Shown in pieces: positions 9,201 through 16,290 of a stretch of 64,000 bases of DNA. Made by a program: the position numbers and the translations under genes. The notes under the pieces were generated by a model. It ran no database searches. It was not told the origin of the DNA and saw nothing but the letters and a program-made list of their open reading frames with translations. Numbering within the stretch: the first letter of the stretch is position 1; the number at the start of each line of letters is the position of its first letter. Source of the stretch: Prevotella sp. P5-108 (GTDB taxonomy: Bacteria > Bacteroidota > Bacteroidia > Bacteroidales > Bacteroidaceae); contig NZ_NPJJ01000025.1 in assembly GCF_002251385.1 (NCBI RefSeq), positions 1 through 64,000 of the forward strand, given 5' to 3'.

Positions 9201-11083
9201 ACCGTATGCTCGATGCCTTCTATAAGCAGAAAATCCAGCAAGTGCATATCGTGGGCGAGTATGCCAATCTTATGGTTAAAGATTATGATGCGGCGCTGCG
9301 CTATGTACAGGATTATTTTCAGATGGACTATCGCCTGTTCATATCCAAATACTTTAAGGGTGAGCGACAGGATGAAATTCAGCGCAATCTTACACCAGAA
9401 AAGTATCACCAGCTATTTGGACAATTGTCTGCCAAGCAGAGAGAGATTATAACGGACAAGGAATCGCGGTGTATCGTGGTTGCTGCTGGTCCCGGCAGTG
9501 GGAAAACTCGTGTGTTGGTTCATAAATTGGCTTCCCTCCTGTTACTTGAAGATGTCAAGCACGAACAGCTTCTTATGCTCACTTTCTCTCGTGCTGCTGC
9601 TACCGAATTCAAGCAACGCCTGCTGGCCCTCATAGGCAACGCCGCCCATTTTGTTGAAATTAAGACCTTCCACTCGTATTGTTTTGACTTGCTCGGACGA
9701 GTAGGCAATCTGGATGAGGCCAATAATGTGGTGGCTACTGCTGCAGAGATGATAACGAGTGGTGATGTGGAGCCATCCAAGATAGGCAAGACGGTCTTGG
9801 TCATTGATGAGGCGCAGGATATGGGCCCCGACGATTTTGCCTTGGTCAAGGCTCTTGTCGAAAACTTCGAGGATATGAGAGTCATTGCTGTCGGTGATGA
9901 TGACCAGAATATCTTTGAGTTCAGAGGGGCTAATTCTGAGTATATGCGTCAATTGTCTATGTTGCCTGGTGGCCGTATGGTCGAAATGACTGAGAATTAC
10001 CGCAGTGCGCGCCAGATAGTCAATGTTGCCAACAGGTTTGTCCGCAATATCAATTGTCGTATGAAGCAGACTCCTATTATATCCATGCAAGAGAATGAGG
10101 GGTGGGTAGGAGTAGTGCATTACTGTTCCAAGTATATTTATCAGCCCTTGGCTGATGATTTGATATCCCATTTGGGAAATGGCTCCACGTGCGTCCTTAC
10201 ACAAACCAATGAGGAGGCTGTAATCATGGTTGCCTTATTGCGTAAACGAGGCGTCTCCTGCGAACTGATACAGTCGTTGGAAGGATTTCGCATGTGGAAT
10301 TTGGCAGAGATGAGGTATTTCTTGAGGCAGATAAGCAACAATTCACATACGCCGATGGTGAGTGATGACATTTGGGAAATGGCCAAGCGAAAAACGTTTG
10401 ACAAATATGCCAAGAGTCAAAGCCTTGTATATGTGCGGCAATGCATCAGCCTCTTTGAGCAAACCAATAAAAGCAAATACTTGACAGACTTTAGAGAGTT
10501 CGTCTTTGAGTCTTCCGTAGAGGATTTTTGTGATATCTCCCACTCTAAGGTTGTTGTTTCTACGATACATAAGGCTAAGGGCAGGGAGTTTGATGATGTC
10601 TATATGCTTATAAATGGTACCCATAAGGTTAATGATGACCTTATGCGGCGTTATTATGTAGCGATGACAAGAGCCAAGAAGAAGCTCTTTATCCACACTA
10701 CTACCAATATGTTTACCGGCATCGGTGCCAGCCGTATAGAGTTTAATCAGGAGGATTATCCTATGCCTGAAGAAGTGGTATTGCAACTGTCACACAAGGA
10801 CGTAAATTTAGGTTTCTTCAAAAGTAAAAAGGCAGAAATACTCTCCTTGCTCAGCGGTATGGACTTGGAGTATCGGGATGGGATGTTGTTTGACCTGTCC
10901 CACAGGTGTATGGCAAAGCTATCGGTAGCTATGATGGCCAAATTGGCCGAATGGAATGAAAAGGGTTATAATGTCAAGGGCGCGTCTGTCCGCTTCATAG
11001 TGGCGTGGAAACCTAAGGATGCGCCAAAGGAAGAGAGCGAAACCGCTGTCTTGTTGGCAGATTTATATCTTTTCCGTAACTGA
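6209..11083 (+). CDS. Exonuclease-RecQ-UvrD triple-fusion helicase
   Basis: A 1624-residue protein with two helicase engines. Residues about 30-160 resemble a DEDD 3'-5' exonuclease: FVDIEY (D37, E39), then LCGHNIVNHDAKHL, then NPINDCKKA. In the last block the usual His before Asp is absent. A Cys cluster (near 255, CNTPCEEGCDYC) precedes a RecQ core: FPTGGGKSLTF (~310), IDEAHCFSSWGQDFR (~413), SCFTATA, TSAFGMGVDKKDV and QEAGRAGR (~602). After a long helical middle comes an SF1/UvrD core: AAGPGSGKTRVL (~1092), TFSRAAATEF, VIDEAQDMGPDD (~1198), VGDDDQNIFEFRGA (~1229), TIHKAKGREFDDV and YYVAMTRAKKKLF (~1481). Both ATPases look intact. The gene is visibly AT-richer than its neighbours, which suggests transfer. 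Likely roles are recombination/repair or defence; neither is shown. Confidence 0.9.
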   Translation: MSIWDRILGNRDVDRSVSAYQQDVAHDRKASLLAFVDIEYSLRDKKIHDIGALKYDDAMFHETSKDKLLEFLNGIDYLCGHNIVNHDAKHLFGNQKHQWLLVDTLYMSPLLFPEYPYHKLVKDDKLITEQLNNPINDCKKARSLLMDEIERWHSFSDDKKTVYASLLYGIAEYRGFLSMVGAIPVESGQIDNLIRKAYKGKICQHAELDNFIRQYPCGLAYALALIDTTHPNSITPRWVVVNFPEVEYILKVLCNTPCEEGCDYCHGRLDLHRNLKDYFGYDQFRTYANEPLQEKAARAAVHGKSLLAIFPTGGGKSLTFQLPALMAGRTIHSLTVVISPLQSLMKDQVDNLADRGIADAVTINGLLDPISRSLAIQRVQNGEASLLYIAPEMLRSKTIERILTARHIERFVIDEAHCFSSWGQDFRVDYLYIGKFIRNYQKSKQCKYPIPVSCFTATAKQKVIQDICDYFKNELDIDLELFASSASRTNLRYSVVHADTDEDKYNKLRALIAESDCPAIVYVSRTKRTKDLADKLTRDGFRALPFNGKMNSDEKIANQEAFMSDRVRVIVATSAFGMGVDKKDVGLVIHYDISDSLENYVQEAGRAGRDPHLYARCYVLYSDGDLDKHFVLLNQTKLSISEIQQVWRAVKYLTKQRMRTCCSALEIARQAGWDDSVSDIETRVRTALSALEQSGYIERGNNVPHVYATGITVKNMDEARQRITNSHLFSSDEVDSVVRIIKSLITQKYITRSQDQEAESRIDYLADMLGLSKREVISAVERMRQEGILADNRDIAAYLQDVGETDRKSHMLLERFARLERYIINSIPDNSLQISCKQLNDNAINDGITTSKEKDIRTLLYFLSVKGYTHKKEDGAHNLMLERLANIEETLTRIDKRLAICRYAIDWLYRLAKEQSKDSDDKCAVSFSVVELVKSMMSGEQSLFNDFKDLQIEEVEEALLYLSKIGALKLEGGFLVLYNAMDIRRVKDAKLRYKMEDYRMLDAFYKQKIQQVHIVGEYANLMVKDYDAALRYVQDYFQMDYRLFISKYFKGERQDEIQRNLTPEKYHQLFGQLSAKQREIITDKESRCIVVAAGPGSGKTRVLVHKLASLLLLEDVKHEQLLMLTFSRAAATEFKQRLLALIGNAAHFVEIKTFHSYCFDLLGRVGNLDEANNVVATAAEMITSGDVEPSKIGKTVLVIDEAQDMGPDDFALVKALVENFEDMRVIAVGDDDQNIFEFRGANSEYMRQLSMLPGGRMVEMTENYRSARQIVNVANRFVRNINCRMKQTPIISMQENEGWVGVVHYCSKYIYQPLADDLISHLGNGSTCVLTQTNEEAVIMVALLRKRGVSCELIQSLEGFRMWNLAEMRYFLRQISNNSHTPMVSDDIWEMAKRKTFDKYAKSQSLVYVRQCISLFEQTNKSKYLTDFREFVFESSVEDFCDISHSKVVVSTIHKAKGREFDDVYMLINGTHKVNDDLMRRYYVAMTRAKKKLFIHTTTNMFTGIGASRIEFNQEDYPMPEEVVLQLSHKDVNLGFFKSKKAEILSLLSGMDLEYRDGMLFDLSHRCMAKLSVAMMAKLAEWNEKGYNVKGASVRFIVAWKPKDAPKEESETAVLLADLYLFRN

Positions 11084-11105
11084 TATATTATGCTGATATA
11101 CATCA

Positions 11106-11143
11106 AGCAGGGCTGGGTTCCTCATTCGGAACCCAGCCCTGCT
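11106..11143. terminator. Strong hairpin between convergent helicase and GH3 genes
   Basis: A perfect 16-bp inverted repeat (AGCAGGGCTGGGTTCC and its complement) with a 6-nt TCATTC loop lies between two convergent stop codons at 11083 and 11204. Position and stem strength argue for a bidirectional terminator, although no U-tract is obvious on either side. Confidence 0.7.
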
Positions 11144-11203
11144 GGTGTATGGGAGTCTGCCGTGCTTGGGCAGATTATCGATGGCTTGATGGCCTTTGGC
11201 GGC

Positions 11204-13534
11204 CTACTCTACAGTGAGCACTCCGCGCAGGGGGAGATGGTCTGACGAACCGCCGACCATGATGTCGAAGTCGCCGGGTTCTACCACACTCTTCATATTG
11301 CGGTCTATGATGGCGAGGTCTTCGGCGGTGAGGATGAATTCCACCTTGCGGGTCTCACCCTTGGCTATAGACAGACGGTCAAACTTCTTGAGTTGCAACA
11401 GCGGCTGCGACACCGACGCCACCTGGTCGTGGATGTAGAGCTGAGCCACTTCCTCGCCATCGCGCTCACCTACGTTCTTGACATCGAAGGTGACGCTGTA
11501 GGCATCGCCCTTCTTGGCGATGGCGAGGTTGCTGTAGGCAAACTGCGTATAGCTCAGGCCATAGCCGAAGGCATAGAGTGGCGCTGCCGACATTTCCACG
11601 TAGTTGTGGGGCTTGGGAGCGCGCTTGTTGTAATATACAGGAAGCTGACCCACGTTGGCAGCTACCGAAATGGGCAGACGGCCGGCGGGATTGTAGTCGC
11701 CGAAGAGCACGTCGGCCACGGCGGTACCACCCTCCTGACCGGGATAGTAGGCGGTGAGCAGCGCGTCGGCATTGGCGGCAGCCCACGACTTGTCCATAGG
11801 ACGACCCTCGATATAGATGACCACCATGGGTTTGCCTGTCTTGCGCAGCGATTGGAGCAGCTCCATCTGGCGACCCAGCAGCGAGAGCGTGGCGCGGTCG
11901 TAGCCTTCGCCGCAGTCCATGTCGCTCACCGACTTGACATCGGCCTCGGCAGCACCGGTAGCCTTGTAGCTCGTCTTGAAGTCGCGGGCACTCGAGCCAC
12001 CCACTACAGCCACCACCACATCAGCGCGGCGGGCAGCTTCTACGGCAGCCTCGATGTTGCAGTTGTTGGTGTCGCGCACGGCACAGCCCTTGACATATTC
12101 CACCTGACCCTCGCCTATCTTGGCCTTGATGCCCGCCAGCACGGTCTTCACCTTTCCGTCGGGTTGAGGCGAGGTATAGTCGCCCAACATATTATATACG
12201 TTGTCGGCGTTGGGGCCTACCACAGCCACGCGCATATCGCGGCGCAGCGGCAGCGTATTGTCCTTGTTCTTGAGCAGCGTCACCAGTTTGCGGGCGGCGT
12301 CGAGAGCCACGGCGGCATTGTCGGCACAGCCCACTTCGGCCGCTGCCTTGACGTCGACATAAGGATGCTCGAAGAGGCCCATCTCAAACTTGAGCCTCAG
12401 GATGCGGCCACAAGCCTGGTCTATCTCCTTCTCGCTCAGTTTGCCATCCTTGACGGCGGCGATGAGCTGTGCGTAAGCCTTGCCACCCAGGTCTTCGTCC
12501 ACTCCGGCACGCAGCGCCATCACGCCAGCCTCCTGCAGGTCGCGCGCCACATGGTGGGTCTCCCAGATGCCGTCGATGCTGTAGAGGTCGGAAACGACAA
12601 ATCCACGGAAGCCCCATTGGCGGCGCAGGATGTCATTGTAGAGCTCGCCGCTGGCTGTCGAGGGGATGCCGTCGAGAGAGTTGTAGGATGTCATGACCGA
12701 GAGGGCGCCGGCGTCGACAGCCTTCTTGAACGGGGGGAAGAAGGTCTGCAGCAGGTCACGCTCGCCCACGATAGAGGGGTTGCCGTTCTGGCCACCCTCG
12801 GTGGTGCCATAGGCGATGAAGTGCTTCAGCGTGGCGAGGGTGGCGTAGGGGGCCGACAGTTTGCCGCCTCCCAGTCCGCGCACGATGGCTGCACCCATCT
12901 CGCCCGTCAGCACGGGGTCTTCGCCATAGCTCTCCTCGACGCGTGACCAGCGTGGGTCGCGCGAGATGTCGAGCACGGGGCCGTAGCTGATGTGTGCGCC
13001 CTGCAGACGCACCTCCTTGGCGGTGACGCGGGCGGCAGCCTCGGCTGTGGCTGTCGACCATGTGGCAGCCATACCCAGTCCGGTGGGGAATACGGTGGTA
13101 CCTATCGCCATGTGGCCGTGGGGTGCCTCTTCGGCGAGGAAGAGTGGGATGCCCAGACGGGTGTGCTCTATCACGTAGCGCTGCAGTGCGTTGCCCGCCT
13201 TGGCTGCCAGCGTGGGCGTGAGTCCGGTGGCGAGCGACTTGCGTGTCCAGGGACAGGCGCGGTAGGTGGCCCACAGCATGCCGATGTTGCCCTCGGCGAT
13301 GTCCTTCATGAATGTGGACGAGGGCACCACCTTGTTGCCCTTGATGTCGTAGTAGTTCCAAGCCAGGGTGCAGCGCAGCTGTCCCACCTTTTCCTCGAGC
13401 GTCATGCGCGACAGCAGGTCGCTCACGCGCTCTTCGATGGGCAGCGAGGCGTTGCGGTAGGGCAACTTCGGCTGCGCCATCATCTGGATGCCGGCCATGC
13501 AGACGATGGCTGCGGTCATAATCATTCTTTTCAT
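11204..13534 (-). CDS. GH3 family beta-glycosidase
   Basis: A secreted family-3 glycoside hydrolase of about 776 residues (beta-glucosidase/beta-xylosidase type, retaining). The signal peptide is MKRMIMTAAIVCMAGIQMMAQ. The N-terminal TIM barrel carries RMTLEEKVGQL, a KHFIAYG segment, and the nucleophile motif GFVVSDLYSIDG. The C-terminal alpha/beta sandwich shows VAVVGPNADN, VVAVVGGSSARD and a PAGRLPIS segment. A Fn3-like tail (VTFDVKNVGERDGEEVAQLYI) ends the protein. The ATG at 13534 was chosen because the next upstream in-frame codon is TTG and the signal peptide begins here. It is third in an operon after DUF1573 and GH29 (22-bp gap). Substrate is not predictable. Confidence 0.93.
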   Translation of the reverse strand: MKRMIMTAAIVCMAGIQMMAQPKLPYRNASLPIEERVSDLLSRMTLEEKVGQLRCTLAWNYYDIKGNKVVPSSTFMKDIAEGNIGMLWATYRACPWTRKSLATGLTPTLAAKAGNALQRYVIEHTRLGIPLFLAEEAPHGHMAIGTTVFPTGLGMAATWSTATAEAAARVTAKEVRLQGAHISYGPVLDISRDPRWSRVEESYGEDPVLTGEMGAAIVRGLGGGKLSAPYATLATLKHFIAYGTTEGGQNGNPSIVGERDLLQTFFPPFKKAVDAGALSVMTSYNSLDGIPSTASGELYNDILRRQWGFRGFVVSDLYSIDGIWETHHVARDLQEAGVMALRAGVDEDLGGKAYAQLIAAVKDGKLSEKEIDQACGRILRLKFEMGLFEHPYVDVKAAAEVGCADNAAVALDAARKLVTLLKNKDNTLPLRRDMRVAVVGPNADNVYNMLGDYTSPQPDGKVKTVLAGIKAKIGEGQVEYVKGCAVRDTNNCNIEAAVEAARRADVVVAVVGGSSARDFKTSYKATGAAEADVKSVSDMDCGEGYDRATLSLLGRQMELLQSLRKTGKPMVVIYIEGRPMDKSWAAANADALLTAYYPGQEGGTAVADVLFGDYNPAGRLPISVAANVGQLPVYYNKRAPKPHNYVEMSAAPLYAFGYGLSYTQFAYSNLAIAKKGDAYSVTFDVKNVGERDGEEVAQLYIHDQVASVSQPLLQLKKFDRLSIAKGETRKVEFILTAEDLAIIDRNMKSVVEPGDFDIMVGGSSDHLPLRGVLTVE

Positions 13535-13556
13535 ATAGGTCAATATTTATTAGATG

Positions 13557-15371
13557 TTATCTGATAATCACTTGCTGGTAAGCTATCTTCTCACCGGCAT
13601 TCACCATGCGGGTGGCATGCAGCTGCACGTAGCGGCAGTGGGTGGGAGTGAAGAAAACTTCCTGCATCACGGGGTTGTTGCGTATGTTGGAGAACTCGCC
13701 TTCAGCCACGCGCTGCATGGCGTCTTTCTCCATACCGGCATATATCTCATAGTTGGCCACGAGTCCCTTGCGGTCGTCGCCCTGCTGGGGCAGATAGCGC
13801 AAAGAGCCTATCTCCTGCTCGCCGCCCAGGTCAAAGGTGACCACGTTGTTGCCCTCGGCGGTGGCGGTGAAGTCTACGCCCTTCACCTCTTCCTTCTTTT
13901 CCTCCGCGCCCTTGGTCTCGGGGGCGAGATAGGCAGCCACGGTGCTCAGACAGATGGGGCCGCGCATGGCGTCGAAGCTGATGCGGATCTGGCGCGTCTC
14001 AATCGTGGCAAAGCGCAGCAGACGCTTGTAGCCCACGGTGGTAGTCTCTTCGCCCACGGAGAGCGGAGCCCACTCCTTGCCCTTGAGGTAAGACACGCTG
14101 AAGCGCTGTACGCGCTGCCCCAGGGGGATGTACTCCTGCAGCATCAGTCGGTTGAGGCGCGTATTGCGGGGCAGGGTGATGGTGAGTTGGGCCTTGTCGG
14201 TGCCGTCGCTGATGCTCCAGTAGGTCTCATAGTTGCCGTCGGTAAGATTGGCGGTGCCCCACTGCTTGCCACGCACATTGGAGGCCTTGATTTTGGCTTT
14301 GGCCAGCAGGTCGGTCTTAAACTCGGCGCAGATGCGCTTGTGGAAGTCCACGACACGGGCTGAGTCGATGGGGTGGATGCGTCCTTCCTTGTCCACGGGC
14401 ATGTTGAGCAGGAAGGTGGCGTTGTGGCCCACGCTGCGATAGTAGAGGTCGGTGAGATAGTCTACCGTCTTCACCTTACTGTCCTCGCTCTCGTGGTAGA
14501 ACCATCCCGGGCGTATCGACACGTCACACTCGGCAGGAGTCCATGTGTCGCCGTCGGCGTGGCCCTGCTGCAGCTCCCAGTATCGGCTGTAGCCGGGATA
14601 GACCTCGTTGCCACGCAGGAAAGACCAGTTGGTGGCGTGGGCATAGCCTTTCTCGTTGCCCACCCAGCGACAGCCGGGGCCGCCGTCGGAGAAGATGATG
14701 GCCTGGGGCTGCAGACGCTCGACCATCTCCCACGCGCGCGGGAAATTATAATAGGTGCGGCGGTCTATCGTGCGCTCTTCGCGTGCGCCGCCGTAATAGC
14801 CGTCGCCGCCGTTGGCACCGTCAAACCATATCTCGAAGATGTCGCCATACTGGGTGAGCAGTTCTTCGAGCTGTGCGTAGAAGTACTCTACATACAGGGG
14901 AGTGCCGTAGAAAGCCTGGTGACGGTCCCAGGGCGAGAGATAGACACCAAACTTGAGGCCGTATTTCTTGCAGGCTGCCGACAGTTCGCCCACGATGTCG
15001 CCCTTGCCGTTCTTGTAGGGGGTATTGCGCACACTGTAGTCGGTGTACTTGGTGGGCCAGAGGCAGAAGCCGTCGTGGTGCTTGGCGGTGATGATGATGC
15101 CCTTCATGCCGGCGTCGTGGAGCGTCTTGGCCCACTGCTCGCAGTCGAGGCGGGTAGGGTTGAAACTCTCCAACGGGGCGTCGCCATATCCCCACTCGCG
15201 GTTGCCAAAGGTGTTGGGACCAAAGTGGATGAAGGCATAGGTCTCCATCTGCTGCCAAGCCACCTGGTGTTTGGAGGGCAGCGGCGCGATGGGCGCCGGA
15301 GCTGTCTGGGCGGCGGCCTGGACGGCCATCACGCAGCCTAACAGTGACATTACAGTCTGCTTAATACTCAT
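13557..15371 (-). CDS. GH29 alpha-L-fucosidase with C-terminal F5/8-type domain
   Basis: Secreted retaining alpha-L-fucosidase of about 604 residues. The signal peptide (MSIKQTVMSLLGCVMAVQAAAQ) is followed by the GH29 barrel: AFIHFGPNTFGNREWG, ITAKHHDGFCLWPTKYTDYSV, GVYLSPWDRH, and EIWFDGANGG, whose Asp (about residue 184) is the expected nucleophile. From about residue 335 a discoidin-like (F5/8) beta-sandwich appears, followed by a second beta-rich module. ATGs at 15371 and 15380 are both possible. It is the middle gene of the DUF1573-GH29-GH3 operon. The domain pattern resembles GH29 enzymes acting on alpha-1,3/1,4-fucose, but linkage specificity is inference. Confidence 0.93.
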   Translation of the reverse strand: MSIKQTVMSLLGCVMAVQAAAQTAPAPIAPLPSKHQVAWQQMETYAFIHFGPNTFGNREWGYGDAPLESFNPTRLDCEQWAKTLHDAGMKGIIITAKHHDGFCLWPTKYTDYSVRNTPYKNGKGDIVGELSAACKKYGLKFGVYLSPWDRHQAFYGTPLYVEYFYAQLEELLTQYGDIFEIWFDGANGGDGYYGGAREERTIDRRTYYNFPRAWEMVERLQPQAIIFSDGGPGCRWVGNEKGYAHATNWSFLRGNEVYPGYSRYWELQQGHADGDTWTPAECDVSIRPGWFYHESEDSKVKTVDYLTDLYYRSVGHNATFLLNMPVDKEGRIHPIDSARVVDFHKRICAEFKTDLLAKAKIKASNVRGKQWGTANLTDGNYETYWSISDGTDKAQLTITLPRNTRLNRLMLQEYIPLGQRVQRFSVSYLKGKEWAPLSVGEETTTVGYKRLLRFATIETRQIRISFDAMRGPICLSTVAAYLAPETKGAEEKKEEVKGVDFTATAEGNNVVTFDLGGEQEIGSLRYLPQQGDDRKGLVANYEIYAGMEKDAMQRVAEGEFSNIRNNPVMQEVFFTPTHCRYVQLHATRMVNAGEKIAYQQVIIR

Positions 15372-15383
15372 AGTTATCATTGC

Positions 15384-16136
15384 TTATTTGGTAAATCTCT
15401 GTTCCGAGCCCAACCATTTCACCAGGATGGGCTTCACCTGCTTGCCGTTCACCTTCACGCGCACATAGATGTGGCGGTCGGCATAGTGGCTCACAGGGGC
15501 GGTGTAGCTCACCTTGAACGTGGTGCGCTCCTTGGGCTTGAGCGTTATCTTCGAGGGCATCTTCAGCACCGTGTTGTTGGGCCATCGCTCAAACTCTACG
15601 GTCATCTCCTTGTCGGTCTCGTTAGACACGCGCTGCTCCAGCCTGTAGGTGCTGCCCTCGGCGAGCGGCGGGAAGAGGTAGACCTTGAAGCCCATGTGCA
15701 GCCCTTCGCCGAAGGCGTAGGGATAGTCCTCGCCCACGGGGTGGCGGTAGGGGATGACGTTGCCCTTGATCCATACGCGGGTGAAACCCTTGTTGCCGTC
15801 GAGGTTTAACACCACCTCCTTGCTGAATTTGCCTGGGCGCGACAGCGGGTTGAACGTCACCGTCACCTTGGCGGTCTTGCCGGGCAGGATGGGGGTCTTG
15901 GTATATTCGGCGGTGGTACATCCACACCACGAGTTGACGTCGCTGATGACCACCGGCAGTATGCTGGTGTTGGTAAATGTGAAGGTATGGCTCACCTTGC
16001 CGTCTTTCTCCTTGATGGTACCGAAGTCGTGGACACGCTTGTCATACTTGAAAGAGGAGATATACTGCGGTTCCTGCTGCGCCGTGGCGGCCATTGTGAG
16101 CGCCGCCATGAAAATCAATACGAATAATTTTTTCAT
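15384..16136 (-). CDS. Secreted DUF1573 protein
   Basis: A 250-residue protein with signal peptide MKKLFVLIFMAALTMAATAQ and a DUF1573 (Ig-like/ASH-type) domain: FGTIKEKDGKVSHTFTFTN, DVNSWCGCTTAEY, LPGKTAKVTVTF. A second beta-rich half ends in LVKWLGSEQRF. No enzymatic motif is present; function is unknown, probably an extracytoplasmic accessory protein. It leads the operon with GH29 and GH3 and lies just below a good promoter. A full-length paralogue (52122-52880) sits at the end of the GH18 locus; the two share FGTI.EKDGKV, WCGC and PNNTVLKMPS. Confidence 0.88.
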   Translation of the reverse strand: MKKLFVLIFMAALTMAATAQQEPQYISSFKYDKRVHDFGTIKEKDGKVSHTFTFTNTSILPVVISDVNSWCGCTTAEYTKTPILPGKTAKVTVTFNPLSRPGKFSKEVVLNLDGNKGFTRVWIKGNVIPYRHPVGEDYPYAFGEGLHMGFKVYLFPPLAEGSTYRLEQRVSNETDKEMTVEFERWPNNTVLKMPSKITLKPKERTTFKVSYTAPVSHYADRHIYVRVKVNGKQVKPILVKWLGSEQRFTK

Positions 16137-16154
16137 TTAGGTTATATTTTATTG

Positions 16155-16186
16155 CAAAAGTACATCTTTTCACCCTCAATGCCAAA
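16155..16186 (-). promoter_or_regulatory. Promoter of the DUF1573-GH29-GH3 operon
   Basis: On the minus strand the region reads TTTG (16186-16183), a 20-bp spacer, then TACTTTTG (16162-16155). This is a full match to the Bacteroidetes -33/-7 consensus. It lies 19-50 bp upstream of the DUF1573 start. Confidence 0.75.
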
Positions 16187-16195
16187 TCATTTGGC
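16181..16195. promoter_or_regulatory. Operator-like palindrome over the -33 box
   Basis: GCCAAAT-C-ATTTGGC is a perfect palindrome with 7-bp arms. It completely covers the -33 TTTG of the glycosidase operon promoter. A dimeric regulator bound here would block or recruit polymerase. No adjacent regulator gene suggests which protein. Confidence 0.45.
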
Positions 16196-16220
16196 TTATA
16201 TTTTATCCGTGTCGGCCAAC

Positions 16221-16261
16221 TAAAAGAGCCACTGCTTGCGCTATAGGCAAAGCAGTGGCTC
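16221..16261 (-). terminator. Rho-independent terminator of pnp
   Basis: Inverted arms GAGCCACTGCTT (16226-16237) and its complement (16250-16261) form a 12-bp stem with a 12-nt loop. On the minus strand the stem is followed at once by TTTTA. It lies 30 bp past the pnp stop. Confidence 0.8.
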
Positions 16262-16290
16262 ATATGTCAATGAAAATCCTCTTTCAGGGA

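Noticed and set aside
11393..12946. Long plus-strand frame opposite the GH3 gene
   Set aside because: Antisense shadow with no domain; the GH3 frame has full family motifs.
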